Source of the DNA: Paratinospora sagittata
Taxonomy: Eukaryota; Streptophyta; Magnoliopsida; Ranunculales; Menispermaceae
Length of the DNA: 64,000 nt
Assembly (NCBI GenBank): GCA_035771175.1
Contig: CM069589.1
Span: 31,545,701 to 31,609,700, forward strand
Direction: 5' to 3'
The position numbers and the translations under genes are program-made. The stretch's first letter is position 1, and the number at the start of each line of letters is the position of its first letter. The notes under the pieces were generated by a model that saw nothing but the letters and a program-made list of their open reading frames with translations, searched no databases and was not told the origin of the DNA. Shown in pieces: positions 21,351-33,329 of this stretch.

Positions 21351-23386
21351 TGTTGAACCAATTATCCTCATGTCCCTTGCGAGAATATGTCCCTATTATG
21401 AAAGATTTTGATGATTACAAAACTACATTCTGCTCATGATATTATTGCACATATGGCATATCTAATCTCACTTGAAGGTATCAAAGATTCAATGATGCAT
21501 GGCGAACATATTAAACGATCTTCTTGAAGACCATGATCGTTTGAAGATGTTTATTTGCATGATTAGATTATGATAGGTTGTAGGACCTTCTATGCCACGT
21601 GATTTAGCAATATGAATGCCTGAATGTTTTAATCGATTGGTTGCCTGTTTGATTTAATCCGATTACTTTATGTTTTATCGTGTTTTAATTGAGAAATCAA
21701 AAATCGCTTTTATAAAATCTTTCAGGAAGATAATGTTTTAGCAGCTCTCCAGGACTTGATGAGTCAAGACGCTGATAAAATATTAAGACGCTCAAGGTTG
21801 CATTGATTTGATTAATAAGGACGCTTACTTGTTAGTACCGACCTTTCTCTTATCAACTTTTGAGAGTGTCAGGACGTTGATTTAGCTTCAACTCGCTGAA
21901 AGATTTTCTTTTATCTTTAAGTGATTTCTATCTTTAAGGATGCTGATAAGTTATAAGTTGAATTAATTATCAGGACGCTACTTGTGTAAGAGCGCCGTCA
22001 TCTTTAGAATCAACTTAAATAATTTTCAGGACGCTCACCATCCGTCAGCGCGCTTAAACATTGTTTTAAAGCTGCTTTTAATAGTTGAAGACGCTTACTC
22101 TTGAGTAGCGCCCTCATATGTTTTGCATTTTTAAAACAAAGTAGGACGCTTACTGTGAGGTAGCGCCCTCATGCTTTAAGTAGTTTAATTGTCAAAATAA
22201 GTCAGGACGCTTACTATTTAGTAGTGCCCTCACTTCATTTTTCAGTAGGACGCTAATGTTCTATGAGCACCCTCAAAGAAACAAAACAACAGAAAAGATA
22301 TTTTTGATGTTCTGACATTACTGCCATTTCTGTTAACCTTTTTCAGAAACGTACGAATACTTTTCAGAACTTTTCAGAATCGTACAATAACTTTTCAGAA
22401 CTTTTTAAAATGTTCTAAAACTTTGTTAGAACATTCGTCTTTCACGAAAGGATCAGATGATTCAGGTGCTATCATCTTAATATGCATTAAGTTGAATCGA
22501 TCCATTTCTGGAAAGAATATTAACGTTATATTTGAAATAACTTAGAGCACCAAAATTACCTAGTCCATTGCGCCTTTGTTATTCCTATATATACGTGCTG
22601 CCTAAGAGCAGAAAAACTAACTAATGAAATACGAAACTGATATTCATCAAAAACGTATTGACAGTTTTTGTTTGTGCCAAATCACTTTTTGAAAGTTAGT
22701 CTTCTTTCACTTGTGCTGGATTTTACGATCTTTCGAAAGAAAAATTTCAAGTCTTCTGGGTTGATCGATGTTCTTCTTCATTATTTCAAAAACCCATTAA
22801 CGAAGAAGACAAAAGCTATTTGAACCTGTTTTCAGCATAAACCTCATCATACATATTTCGTTGAATTTGTGGCAATAGAAGGTTCAATCCAAAACATTGT
22901 AAGTATCACTTTGATTCTAAGTCAAGGGAATCATATCTCATTCTGTAATCAGATTGTAGTGACGGGTAAGTCACTGAGTTACAACAAGTGTTGCTCGAAG
23001 TTGTAAGCGGTCTTCTCACACCAGTAAGTTAAGAATAGGTTCTCTCTCACTTGTAAGTAGAGAAACGGTCCTCTCACACTCGTAAGCTGAGAAATGGTAG
23101 TTCTCACACACGTAAGTTGAGAAAGTGTTCTGGTTTGATCTTCACCCGTAAGAAGGTCCATAGTGGAGTCTGAACAAATCCTAACTGAGGAGGTTAGGTG
23201 GTGGATGTAGGTGCGGCCGAACCACTATAAATCTTGCTTGCATTGTCCCATTTACATTTACTGTATCTCATTGCTATACTTTGTTTAATCTGCTTTGATT
23301 ATTCCACATAATTAAAAGAAAGGTTAAAATCTGCTAAGTGTCCAATTCACCCTCCCCTCCCCCTCTTGGACACATCTGGGCCAACA
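21351..23386 (+). repeat. 3' LTR of the plus-strand copia element (LTR D)
   Basis: A 2,036-bp LTR starts TGTTGAACCAATTATCC and ends TCTGGGCCAACA. It has the common architecture: leader with TTTTGATGATTACAAA; palindromic array at 21715-22275; CTATATATACGTGC near 22584; short tandem modules with CTCACACTCGTAAG at 23000-23150; and TATAAAT at 23226-23232. The family differs from LTRs A-C in both termini and in module sequence, yet keeps the order of parts. A second partial copy is LTR D2 (49731-50426). Confidence 0.92.
21715..22275 (+). repeat. Array of palindromic modules in LTR D
   Basis: About ten modules such as AGGACGCTTACTGTGAGGTA-GCGCCCTCA, with arms AGGACGCT and AGCGCCCT, occur at 40-80 bp spacing. 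Arms are well kept near 21972, 22090, 22143 and 22205. Confidence 0.8.
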
Positions 23387-24372
23387 ATTTTGATAGGTTT
23401 TAGAGCATATTTTAGAACATTTTATGCATTAGTTTCATGTGTTTATGTTAGTTTTAATGCAATTGTTAGTTTATGATTTATTGGATTTTTATGCATTATT
23501 TTGGTTTATTAGTTTATAATATGATCCATTTCATAATTTAGTGTGTTATTGATTTAATTTGATTTGTCTTTAGATGTGTTAGCCATGGTTTTGGATGATG
23601 AAAACATGTACAAGAAGTTGTTAAGGGGAAGCATGAAGAATACAAGTCAAAAGGGGGTTGAAAATTGGCCACACAACATTCTGGGCGCCGCGCCGCCCAT
23701 TGCAGCGCTACACAAAAATCAACTGTGCAACTTTTTTGTTTCGGTCATAACATTCTCAATTCAACTCCGAATTGGACGTGATTTATTTTTCCTTACTTGA
23801 AATAATATAAGATGGAAGGGTTTTAAGGTTGATTTGGAGTAGAAAATAAGAAGAAAAACGACGAGGAAGAAAGCAGATGTGCGATTCAAAATAGAAACTT
23901 TCTAATTTTGTTACAAAGTTTCCTAATTCGACTTGGACTTATCTTGGATGACTTCCTATTGGCTTGGGCACATAAATATATCACAATTTAGGGTTTTTTG
24001 AGAGGAATACACTGGAGAAGAGAACAAGACGGCTAGGAGCAAAGGAACGTGAAGATTGACATTGGAAACAAGGAAGAAGATTCAAGTTCCAGGATTTTTA
24101 GTTTTGTTATTCATGTTTTATTTCTTGTTTCTCAACATCTTTTGGATTTTATTTTTCCAAAGTATGAACAAACTTGTTAGTCTAGAGAGAAGATGGATCC
24201 TATATTAGATTTTATGCAATAATATTAGTTTTTATTTATTGTCAATGATTTATTCATGATTTATTTATGTTTCTTTATGCGTAATGTTATCTATCCCTTG
24301 GGCAAGGATCCATTGATCATAGACTTAGGGGCCGACACTCGATAAAGGGTTTTCTAGGTTGGAACATGAGAC

Positions 24373-27232
24373 TGTTAACCTATGCGGTTCATCACTTAGC
24401 TCATCCCTAAATATACTGCGACAAAGTATATTTTGATGATAACAAACAAAGTACTTTTCGGTGCTAAACGTGCGTTTATCAAGATTTCATCAAAGCACCT
24501 GAGGAAAGCAAAAAGCCAATGAACGTCTCAATCGAGGAACTCAAAGCTCATATCCAACGGTTAAGATTGTATCAACTAAAGAACTTCAACGATCACATCA
24601 TGATTTCAAGATCACTTCACTCGAATGTTTCAAGTCTACATCTCTCGATCAACGTTCAAGTCATTCAACTCCGAAATGCACTTATTGAAGATCTCATAAT
24701 GAAGTGTTGGATTTAACGATTTTGAGAAATGAGAAATACACAAAGTATTTAAGGTATATTTTTCTCTAATCGTTACTACTCAAAATGTTTTTCAAAACCA
24801 TGCATAAATCATCTACATATGTTTTTCTAATATGCATGTTTTGAATTCATGCTTTTATGTTATTTCAAATGATCTAATATTGTATATTTAACTTGAAATC
24901 TACCGAGTTCTTATTCGCATTTATCATATATTTTATCGCGAGTCAAAATTGTTTTAAAATAGTCTTTCAGGACGCTAATGATTTAGCAACGCTCTCCTGA
25001 ACTTGTTAAGTCAGGACGCTGATGATTCATTAGGATACTAATAACGTTTAAGGTTGAATATAACTGATTTATCAGGACGCTTACTTGTATAGTAGTAGCC
25101 TCCTCTATTAGTCAACCTTTGAAGTTATCAGGAAGCTGACTCAGCATCAGTTCGCTGAAAGATTTCTTAAGTTCTTTAAAGAATGTTTCTTTGAGGATGC
25201 TGATGGTTATAAGTTGAATAAACTATCAGGACTCTTTCTGGATAGAAGCGCCCTCACCTTTGGGAATCAACTTAGTAACTTTCAGGACGCTGATTGTCCT
25301 TCAGCGTGTTTGTGCCCTATTTAAAATGTTCTTAACTAGTAGGACGCTTATATAGTAGTAGCGCCTTCATCTTATGTTTTTATGTTCTTAACTAAGTAGG
25401 CCGTTCACGTAATGTAGCGCCCTCATGTGTTGTCTTATGTTTTAGAAAGGTAGGACGCTTACTCGGATAGTAGCGCCCTCGTGCACTTAGTTGTTTTAAA
25501 ACATAACAGGACGCTAACTATGCATTAACGCCCTCAAGTTTAAGTCGTCAAAGTGAAAAAGTAAGTCAGGACGCGTACGAGTTAGTAGAGCCTTCACTTA
25601 AGTGTTCAGCAGGACGCTTATACGTAATAAGTGCCCTCAAGGAACAAAACGACATTGTTGATATTATGCGTTAGGACACTAATTTAACAACTGTCACTGT
25701 CCTAATAAGTACACTATATTAGTTTACTTTTTCAGAAAAGACATTTGCACAGAGTCCTTTTTAGACTTATCAGAGACCTTCTCTGATACATGAAATAAGT
25801 TTTTCTAATACTTTCCTTTTTATTGAAATCTGAAAAGAACCAGAATGTTAGTGAAAATTACAGTTCCTATTTTCATATAACATTCTAGCCGTTGTGTGTA
25901 AACATTCATATTATTTGAACTTCAAATGTCTAACGGCTATGTCCCACTAAGTCTATAAATACCAGCACTTAGGACCAAACAACTTGCCAATCACTTTGTG
26001 TTGTGCCAATACTTTTTGAAAGTTAGTCTGTGTCAAAATGAATTTCATTTTCTAATTTTTCAAAGTATTTTTCACTGATAACGTATGTACTCAAATGATT
26101 TTCATACTGAGCTTATTTTCATTCTACCTTTGAAAATCTATTTAATCTGGTATCAACTCAAATTCTCAGCACTGATTCATATCTGGTATCATTCTTGCTG
26201 GAGATAGAATTTGACAAATAGTTCAAGATATACAGTTGTACTTTATTTCATATCTTAAGTATTGTATTGAACTATATCAATAGTTGGTTAACTACTGATC
26301 AGAGAACTAGAAGTTTTCATTCTTATATTTTATATTTGTTTTGAAAATTGTCTGTCTTTGATTTACACCAGTCCTTTGTGTTTTTAAGTCAATCTTTATT
26401 CGGTATATTTTATTGTCGAAAAAGCATTGATTTTCATATCATATCATTCATGCTTTTCGAAACTACACTTGAGCAATACCGAATATTGAAAAGTAAAGGA
26501 CTGGAGGTGTATTTCAACTTAGCATTATCTATTTCATATTTCATATCTTTGTAATGCTATATAATGTGCTTAATTGTAAAATGTTCTACTTTGTTGGAAC
26601 CAACATTATGTGTTGCAATGCTGGTGTGTTTCAGTGTGAAACAACCAGGACAAGTGGAAGTTGTTCACTTAAGTGATTTCAGGTTTGAAATCAAAACGGT
26701 TCTTCCTGATCCCGTACAAAGAACAAGGGTTTTTCCTCAGCTCGAAAAAAGGAAACCGGTTCATCCTTATCCCGTAAAAAGATAGGTGCGTCCTCAGCCT
26801 ATAAGAGGATAGGTTATCTCTTAACCTTTAAAAGAGAAACGGTTCTTCCTTATCCCATAAAAGGATCACGGTTCTTCCTTAGCCCGTAAAAGGATCATGG
26901 GTTTCTCCTTATTCTGAAAAAAGGAAATTTGGTTCATCCTTAGCCCGTGAAAGGATAGGTTTGCCTTTAACCAGTAAAAGGGTAGTTGTAACGGTTTGGT
27001 TCTTACCCGTAAGAGAATCAGTTAGTGGATTAAGAAAATCCTAATCGGGAGATTAGGTAGTAGACGTAGGCTTGGCCGAACCATTATAAATCTGTGTCAA
27101 ACGTATGCAATTTAGTCTGTGTTCTAATTTGCATCATATTCCAATACACTCATGTAAATTACAAATTCATTGGAAAGTATTGTTAAAATTGACCATCACA
27201 CCCAATTCACCCCCCTCTTGGGTGGACCAACA
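24373..27232 (+). mobile_element. Solo copia (SIRE-type) LTR C
   Basis: A 2,860-bp LTR starts TGTTAACCTATGCGG and ends GGTGGACCAACA. It is flanked by GAGAC (24368-24372) and GAGAT (27233-27237), a target duplication with one mismatch. It is the same family as A and B. It contains a palindromic array at 24960-25640, short tandem modules at 26690-26985 and TATAAAT at 27085-27091. Flanking Athila LTR sequence is continuous across it, which proves the insertion. Confidence 0.93.
24960..25640 (+). repeat. Array of palindromic modules in LTR C
   Basis: About 12 modules with arms AGGACGCT and AGCGCCCT occur. Clear ones are near 25340, 25452, 25510 and 25612. Module order and spacer sequence follow LTR B closely, so both descend from one array. 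Confidence 0.8.
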
Positions 27233-27691
27233 GAGATGGTCGTAGTATCGATAGGTATGCGATGCCTCATGAAGTTGTAGGAAAATCATAAAGCGTAATG
27301 CATTGCTTATGTATGGTTTTTATCGATAAATTGAAATTATATATTGGTAATAGATTCTAATGCAGCACTCGACTTGACTTATAAACACGAATAATGATTT
27401 GATAATAACCATGATTAATATTGCATAATTGATAATTAGGTGAAATCCAATCTCTTGGTATTTTAATTTTATTTTTCTCCAAGAAATTATGATATTTGCT
27501 ATTTTATTCATTGCCTTAGTTTAAATAGTATTTTAGTTCATTGATCATTTAAATTTGGTTGTCTAGATAAAATTAGGGTTATGAACGATATAAGTAGTGT
27601 AGTAACACTATCCCTGAGGACGATACTCGATTCTCATCGGTTTATACTATAACTTGGCAACCTTACACTTGCGGTTTGCACGCATTAATAA

Positions 27692-29257
27692 GAATATCAA
27701 CTCAGTAGTTTATCTAACTACTGTTACAACCTTGATACAGTATACAAGTTATGAAACTGAGTACAACTGTATCCTATGAACACTCTCACAAATTTCTCTT
27801 TCAGCAAGAATGACACAAGTTAAAACAGTGCTGAAAATTTGAGTGAACACAGTTCAAGCTTTCAAATAAATTTTCAGATAAAGATAGAAATTTAGCTCAG
27901 TATGAAAATCTTTTGAATAAGCAAAGATTCAAAGGGAACGCTTTGAAAACAGAATAACTTAAGCTTTTTGAATCAGATGAAAATTCGACTAACTTTCAAA
28001 AGTGTTTTGGCTCAAAGAATTTTTTGTGCTTAACAGATTGTTAAGTGCTGGTATAAATAGACTTGTAGAGATGAAGTTGTTATTCATTTGAATTTGAATT
28101 TCAAATATGAACATTTACTCACAACAGCTAGAATGTATCACGAAAATGGCAATTGCACATTTCATGAACATTCTGATTTTCTCCATATTCACGAATAAGG
28201 AAAGTTTAAGAGACGTGGTTCCTAAATCTGAGAATATCTATAACAAATCCAAAAAGTTACTTTTTGTACGAAAAGTTGTTCTAAAAAAGTGGCTGAAAAG
28301 ATGTACGTGTCAGAACAACAAAAATATTATTTTTGTCATTTTGTTCCTTTGAGGGCGCTCATAGAGCACCAGCGTCCCACTGAACAATGAAGCCAAGGCG
28401 CAACTAAATCGTAAGCGTCCTAACTTACTTTGACAATTAAACGACTGAAATGATGAGGGTGCTACTCGACAGTTAGCGTCCTGTTTTTTTTAAAATCACA
28501 TAAACGCACGAGGGCACTACTCACAAGTAAGCGTCCTAAAATTTTAAAACAATTTTAAAATAATATTTAGTGCGCCAAAGGATAGTAAGCGTCCGGAAGG
28601 TTATTAAGTTGATTCTAAAGATGAGGGCGCTCCTATCCGGGTAGCGTCCTGATAGTTTTTCAACTTATAACTATCAGCGTCCTTAAATATAGAAATCAAT
28701 TAAAAACTAAGAGAACTTTCAGCGAGCTGAAACTAAGTCGGTGTCCTGACACTTTCAAAGGTTGACTAAAGGGAAGACCACTACTTACAAGTAAGTGTCC
28801 TGATGAATCAGTTGAATTCAACCTTGAGCGTCCTAATATTTTATCAGCATCCTGACTCATCAAGTCCAAGAGGGCACTGTTAAGACATTAGCGTCCTGAA
28901 AGATTCTATAAAAACGGTTTTTGATTTCTCGATTAAAGTTCGATAAAATATGATTGAAATCATGATATTTTCTGATCAAATCAAATACTTTAAAAATCAT
29001 AAAAATACCTTTAAAATGTGATGATCAAAATACGAAAACGATTAAATCTTGCTGAGAGTAAATTGATCGATAGACATTACATTCTGAGTACTGACGGACT
29101 CGAAACTTTACTTGTGATATCCAATAGGCTTGTGAGCGTAGTTCCTTGATCTTGATTCTTGATAAATCTGAAACACTTGACAAGATCATCAGATACACAA
29201 ACCAGAGATATTTGAAATCATCAAAACATTCATATCACGGGGTTCGTTGAGATAACA
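27692..29257 (-). repeat. 5' LTR of NA1, distal part (F1b)
   Basis: The sequence resumes at GAATATCAACTCAG, exactly where F1a (18029-18421) breaks, and runs to GATAACA at 29257 (minus-strand LTR start TGTTATCTCAACG). It is collinear with 59171-60746 in the NA2 LTR. A palindromic array lies at 28345-28900 with arms GAGGGCGCT and AGCGTCC. GGTATAAATAG near 28050 matches the internal TATAAATA block of other SIRE LTRs. Confidence 0.85.
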
Positions 29258-29333
29258 ATTGTATATGTCGTTGTGGCGTATATAGTATTATATGCCGATC
29301 GTGACGTCACTAGTATAGAGTGGGTCTCGACAT
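29258..29333 (+). repeat. Short chromovirus LTR tail
   Basis: The last 40 or so bases (GATCGTGACGTCACTAG ... TCTCGACAT) resemble the terminal block of LTRs T1-T3 (GGTCATGACGTCACTGG ... GTGACAT). It is probably the stump of a chromovirus LTR cut by the NA1 insertion. Confidence 0.45.
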
Positions 29334-29729
29334 CGGGTGTAGCGCTACAATGCTACTATTGAGTGCCACAACGCTCAGAATGTGCATTGTGGCGTTTTTC
29401 CTTTGTTTTCTTCTATCTTTCACACCTTTTTGCACAAATATCTTAATTCAAACTTCTTGTACTTTCTTTCCATAAGTATCTTAATTCAAACTTCTTGTAC
29501 TTTCTTTCCATCATCCAAACTCACATTCACATCATCTAAACACCTACAAAACAAAGAAAATCTAATTAGTAACACACTTAGATAATCAAATTAACCAACT
29601 TATAGAATTAAAAACCGAAATAAAGCATATTATACAAAAATGTGACTAAACTAACAAAACTAATGCATAAATTATCCTAAAACTTCTCTAAAACATGCTC
29701 TAAAACATATCTAAATATGAAACTTATCA
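29334..29729 (-). repeat. Truncated 3' LTR of the Athila derivative
   Basis: About 395 bp match the start of the 5' LTR at 38404 downward, beginning TGATAAGTTTCATATTTAG at 29729 (minus strand). The LTR is cut at about 29334 by the chromovirus stump, so roughly 1 kb is missing. Confidence 0.8.
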
Positions 29730-30897
29730 AATACTCCCAAACTTAGGACTTTGATAGTCCCGAGCAAAGGGAAAACAAAACTAAAATTTAACTAACCCGC
29801 GATCATCAATCTACCATCCTATTCTCAAACAAATTAACATTTGATTCAAAATATATATACATATCATCTTCATGGCATCTAAAGATCACATTGAAAGATA
29901 ATAACTCATCGGAAAATTTCAAGAGTGTCAAATGTGTAGATTTTCAATCCAACTCCTCACCTAACCTCATCTTCCCTTCTCAAACACATCATCACATAGT
30001 CAATCTCATAAAACCATTCATGAAATTCATAGATAAATGCAAGCAAGCATAAAGTGTAAGAGATCTCAAATAAATATATATAAAGTGAATCTCATAGGCA
30101 AATCTTTCATACCACTCTCCACTAATGTAAACCACATGCCATTTAGAATCAATAGGTCTTTCCTAGGTCGTAATGTATGGCTAAGGTTCAAAGGTAGGGA
30201 AAAATCAGAAAAATTTAGGCTCAAAACACTTTAACTTTATTTGCATAAATCCAATCCAAACAAGTCATGATTCCAAAAAATTAACCTCCCTAGACATGTA
30301 GACAATTTCCAACAAAACTAAGGTAATAGTTGAATCAAGCACACAGACTTAAAATATCTCTTTACATTCTCCTTGAGTCATGTTCATATATATGTTCTCC
30401 TATCATTGGCCATTCAAAAATTTTAACAACATAAAATTAAATTAAATTAAATTAAATCAGAATTTGTAAGATCATAGGACATCCTATCCTAAAACTACCA
30501 CATCTTCACCATGACAAGTCAAAAATCAAAATTCTCCCCCCAAACTTAAAACAAGCATTGTTCTTAATGCTTCAAAATAAAAACATAATCAGAGGACGGA
30601 TGGAAGTAAAAGAAAGAGAGGTTGAGAAAACCCCGGTTGAGAAAACCCCTTTTAACCCAAAGGGTTGAAGTCTTCACGTAAGCTCTCCATCCTCTCCATG
30701 TAGGTAGTACAAGGACCCCCAAACTTGATCTCGAACCTGAGAAAGAGATAACAAAAGACATGTTATTAACAAAGGTAGATACTAAACAACTAAATAAACC
30801 AAATAAATAAATAAAAACATAAAAGAAACTGATGGGTTGCCTCCCAACAAGCGCTTAGTTTAAAGTCCTCAGCCTGACTTTCATCATCTTCGTTTTT
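29730..30897 (-). mobile_element. 3' noncoding region of the Athila derivative
   Basis: It starts with a purine-rich tract next to the LTR (GTCCTAAGTTTGGGAGTATT on the minus strand, 29730-29750). At the other end it holds AAGCGCTTGTTGGGAGGCAA (minus strand, about 30837-30860), a block I know from the pol-to-3'-LTR junction of Athila-type elements. Between them the sequence is AT-rich with no coding signal. An AAATT-type pentamer run lies at about 30433-30455. Confidence 0.7.
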
Positions 30898-31254
30898 TCA
30901 AGGTAGATCATCAAAAAGCACGACCTTCGCATTCTTTTCATCTTGGCCCTTAAAATGCTTTAGTTGTTTTTTCTTGACTCTAGAAAGAGATTCATCTATC
31001 CACTTATGCTCAATCATAGTATGCAACAACTTTTCTTCTTCAACATGAGGCATCAAATATAGGTCCTTCCACTCCAAGGAATGGGGGTCATCTAAATTCT
31101 CCACTTTGTCCACATAGTGCTCCAAAGCATCTTTCGGCGTAGACTTCTCATAAGCCTTGGTAGCACACTCATCAATTACCCCCACAACATCAATCTGGTG
31201 GCAAGTATTCTTCGTATCGGGAGCTTTAGTTGTATTGTAGATCTTAAACATCAC
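30898..31254 (-). pseudogene. Region downstream of Athila protease
   Basis: An open frame of 118 codons continues the protease frame after a stop near 31273. It is acidic and lysine-rich (for example LEHYVDKVENLDDPHSLEWK) and is usual between protease and RT in Athila polyproteins. It ends FDDLP at 30898, and the 3' noncoding block follows within about 60 bases. The RT, RNase H and integrase are therefore absent, not merely decayed. Confidence 0.6.
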
Positions 31255-31272
31255 TTTGTCTTCATTAATCCT

Positions 31273-31752
31273 CTAGGTAAGCTCACCAAGCTCCACATCT
31301 ATCAATGCTCTCCCGGTAGCAAGGAATGGTCTCCCAAGTATCAAAGGAAAGTCTCCATCTTCCTCTATATTTAATACCAACAAGTCAACCGGGAAGATGA
31401 ACTTATCCACTTTCACTAAAACATTTTCACTGATACCCCAAGGATATTTAATAGACCGATTCGCTAATTGTAAGGAAATAGTAGTAGGCTTCACCTCACT
31501 GAGCCCTAATTTCATGAAATCAGAGAGTGGCATTAAGTTAATGCTTGCACCTAAATCACATAAAACATTATTAAAATTCAAAATACCAATGGTGCAAGGA
31601 ATAGTAAAACTCCATGGATCCTTTAGCTTTTGAGGTAGCTTCTTTTGTAGTATGACACTACACTCCTCCGTAAGCTTCACCGTCTCATAGTCCTCCAACT
31701 TACTTTTCTTTGACATAACATCCTTCATGAACTTCACGTAGTTTGGCGCTTA
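31273..31752 (-). pseudogene. Athila-type aspartic protease
   Basis: The active-site block reads LCDLGASINLMPLSDF, the Asp-Leu-Gly-Ala form usual in Athila-type proteases, about residues 60-75 of the 154-codon stretch. The flap/core motif FPLILGRPFLATGRALIDV follows near the end. It would process the Gag polyprotein. It is in the same frame as the upstream Gag tail, separated by one stop near 31752. Within this domain the frame is open. Confidence 0.85.
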
Positions 31753-33329
31753 TTCCAGCGCATCTGCAAAAGGAATGTTGATATGAATTTTCTTAAAAAT
31801 TTTAAGAAACTTGTTGAATTGCTCATCAAGCTTCTTCTTTTGAAACGGTTGTGGAAAAGGAATAAGAGTTTCGAGAATAGGGGGGTTATTCGAAAATGTG
31901 ATAGAACCCGACCAATAAGGCCTCTCTTTTGTCTTCTCCCCCTTAGATGTCTCTTCGTTGTCTTTACTTGACTTAGCTTCTTTGCTAGGCTCCTCATTCT
32001 CTTGATTAGATGGTGGTGGAGATGCAATATGTTGGCTATTAGAATCAGCCCCTTTCACTTCCTTCCCACTTCTCAAGGTAATGGTGTGGCATTGCTTCTT
32101 CGGATTCACTTTGGTGTTACAAGGAAGTGAACCACGTTGTTGGGCATTCACTGCTGATGCAAGTTGCCCTACTTGAACTTCCAAGTTCTTGATTGAAGCC
32201 TTTGTTTCCATCATGAACGAACCCAATAGATTTTCAAAGGATGGCTTCTTCTCTTGAACTTGATTGTAGATGCCTGGTGGAGGTTGCAACGCATCCCTAT
32301 TGTTTGCATAACAGAAGTTCTCATGATTTCTAATACCCTAGTGGTATTGATTTGGTAGAGGTTGGTTACCCCTATAGTTGTTGTACCCCCAGTTATTTAT
32401 GAATTGAACTTACTCCTCTTGTATTTCACTCCCCGAATATCTCATATTTATAGTTGCTGCCTTTTTAATAGAAGGTTGAGCACGTTGAGTAGTAAATGTG
32501 CAAGTTGATGTGATATGTTAGACCATTAAGCCAATAGAGATGATATCGAATCCACCTCATGCAAACCGACTACCTTCTCTACCAAAGATCTCGTACCTGG
32601 AGCTTCATACATGTTTGTGGCCATATCTTCCAACAAAGTGAATGCCTCGGTGGCTGTTTTTGTTAAGAGTGAACCACCGGCCGCCGCATCAACCCATGTT
32701 GTGGAGAATGTCATTCCATTGTAGAACAATTGAATCTGTAGCCAGTCTTGGAATTCATGTTGAGGAGACTTCCTCAAGAGTTCTTTAAACCTTTCCCATG
32801 CCTCATAGAGTGACTCTGCCTCTTGTTGCTTGAATTGCCCAATCTCAGCTCTTAGTTGGGCGGTCTTGGCCGGTGGGAAGAACTTTTGCACCATCTCTTG
32901 CCGTGTGGCTATGCTTCCGGGTTGCAATGATTGCAACCATGCTCGTTCCTTATCCCTTAAAAAGAAAGAGAATAACCTCAATCATATGGTGTCCTTAGTA
33001 ACACCATTCATCTTGACTGTATCACACATCTCCAAGAAGGTGGTGAGGTGGATAGTTGGGTCCTCAATAGGAGATCCACCAAACTGGTGTTGTTGTACCA
33101 TCGAGATCAATGCCGATTTCAACTCAAAGTTGTTCGTACTGATAGGAACACGAACAATGCTTGAATAATTGTCATTGATGACCGACTTGAAGTGGTCTCT
33201 CAAGGTCAACTGATTTTGCTCTTCCACCATTGCCTCAACTTCTACTCTCCTTTCTCTTTGAAATCGTCTAAGTTTCCTCTCTATCTTAGGGTCGAATGGT
33301 ATAACTTCGAAGCTTTTTGCCTTCCTCAT
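31753..33329 (-). pseudogene. Athila-type Gag
   Basis: The start is the ATG at 33329 (MRKAKSFEVIPFDPKIERK). The retrotransposon Gag domain shows DPTIHLTTFLEMCDTVK, AWLQSLQPGSIATRQEMVQK and YEAWERFKELLRKSP. After a stop near 32984 and a degraded part at 32290-32525, it continues as VGQLASAVNAQQRGSLPCNT and CHTITLRSGKEV, both typical of Athila Gag tails. The last part is rich in Lys and Glu. Gag would build the particle. The start lies only 14 bases from the inserted LTR T3. Confidence 0.88.

Larger units (their letters stand above)
23391..27691 (+). mobile_element. Athila-type LTR, interrupted by solo LTR C
   Basis: The plus-strand LTR runs 23391-24372, starting TGATAGGTTTTAGAGC, and resumes at 27233-27691. 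Total without the insert is about 1.44 kb, matching the other Athila LTRs at 1.36-1.41 kb. The end contains the mirror of the usual block (CCCTGAGGACGATACTCG ... CACTTGCGGTTTGC). The first 18 or so bases after TGATA seen in relatives are missing. No internal region is attached on either side. It begins four bases after LTR D and ends where the NA1 LTR resumes. Confidence 0.8.
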
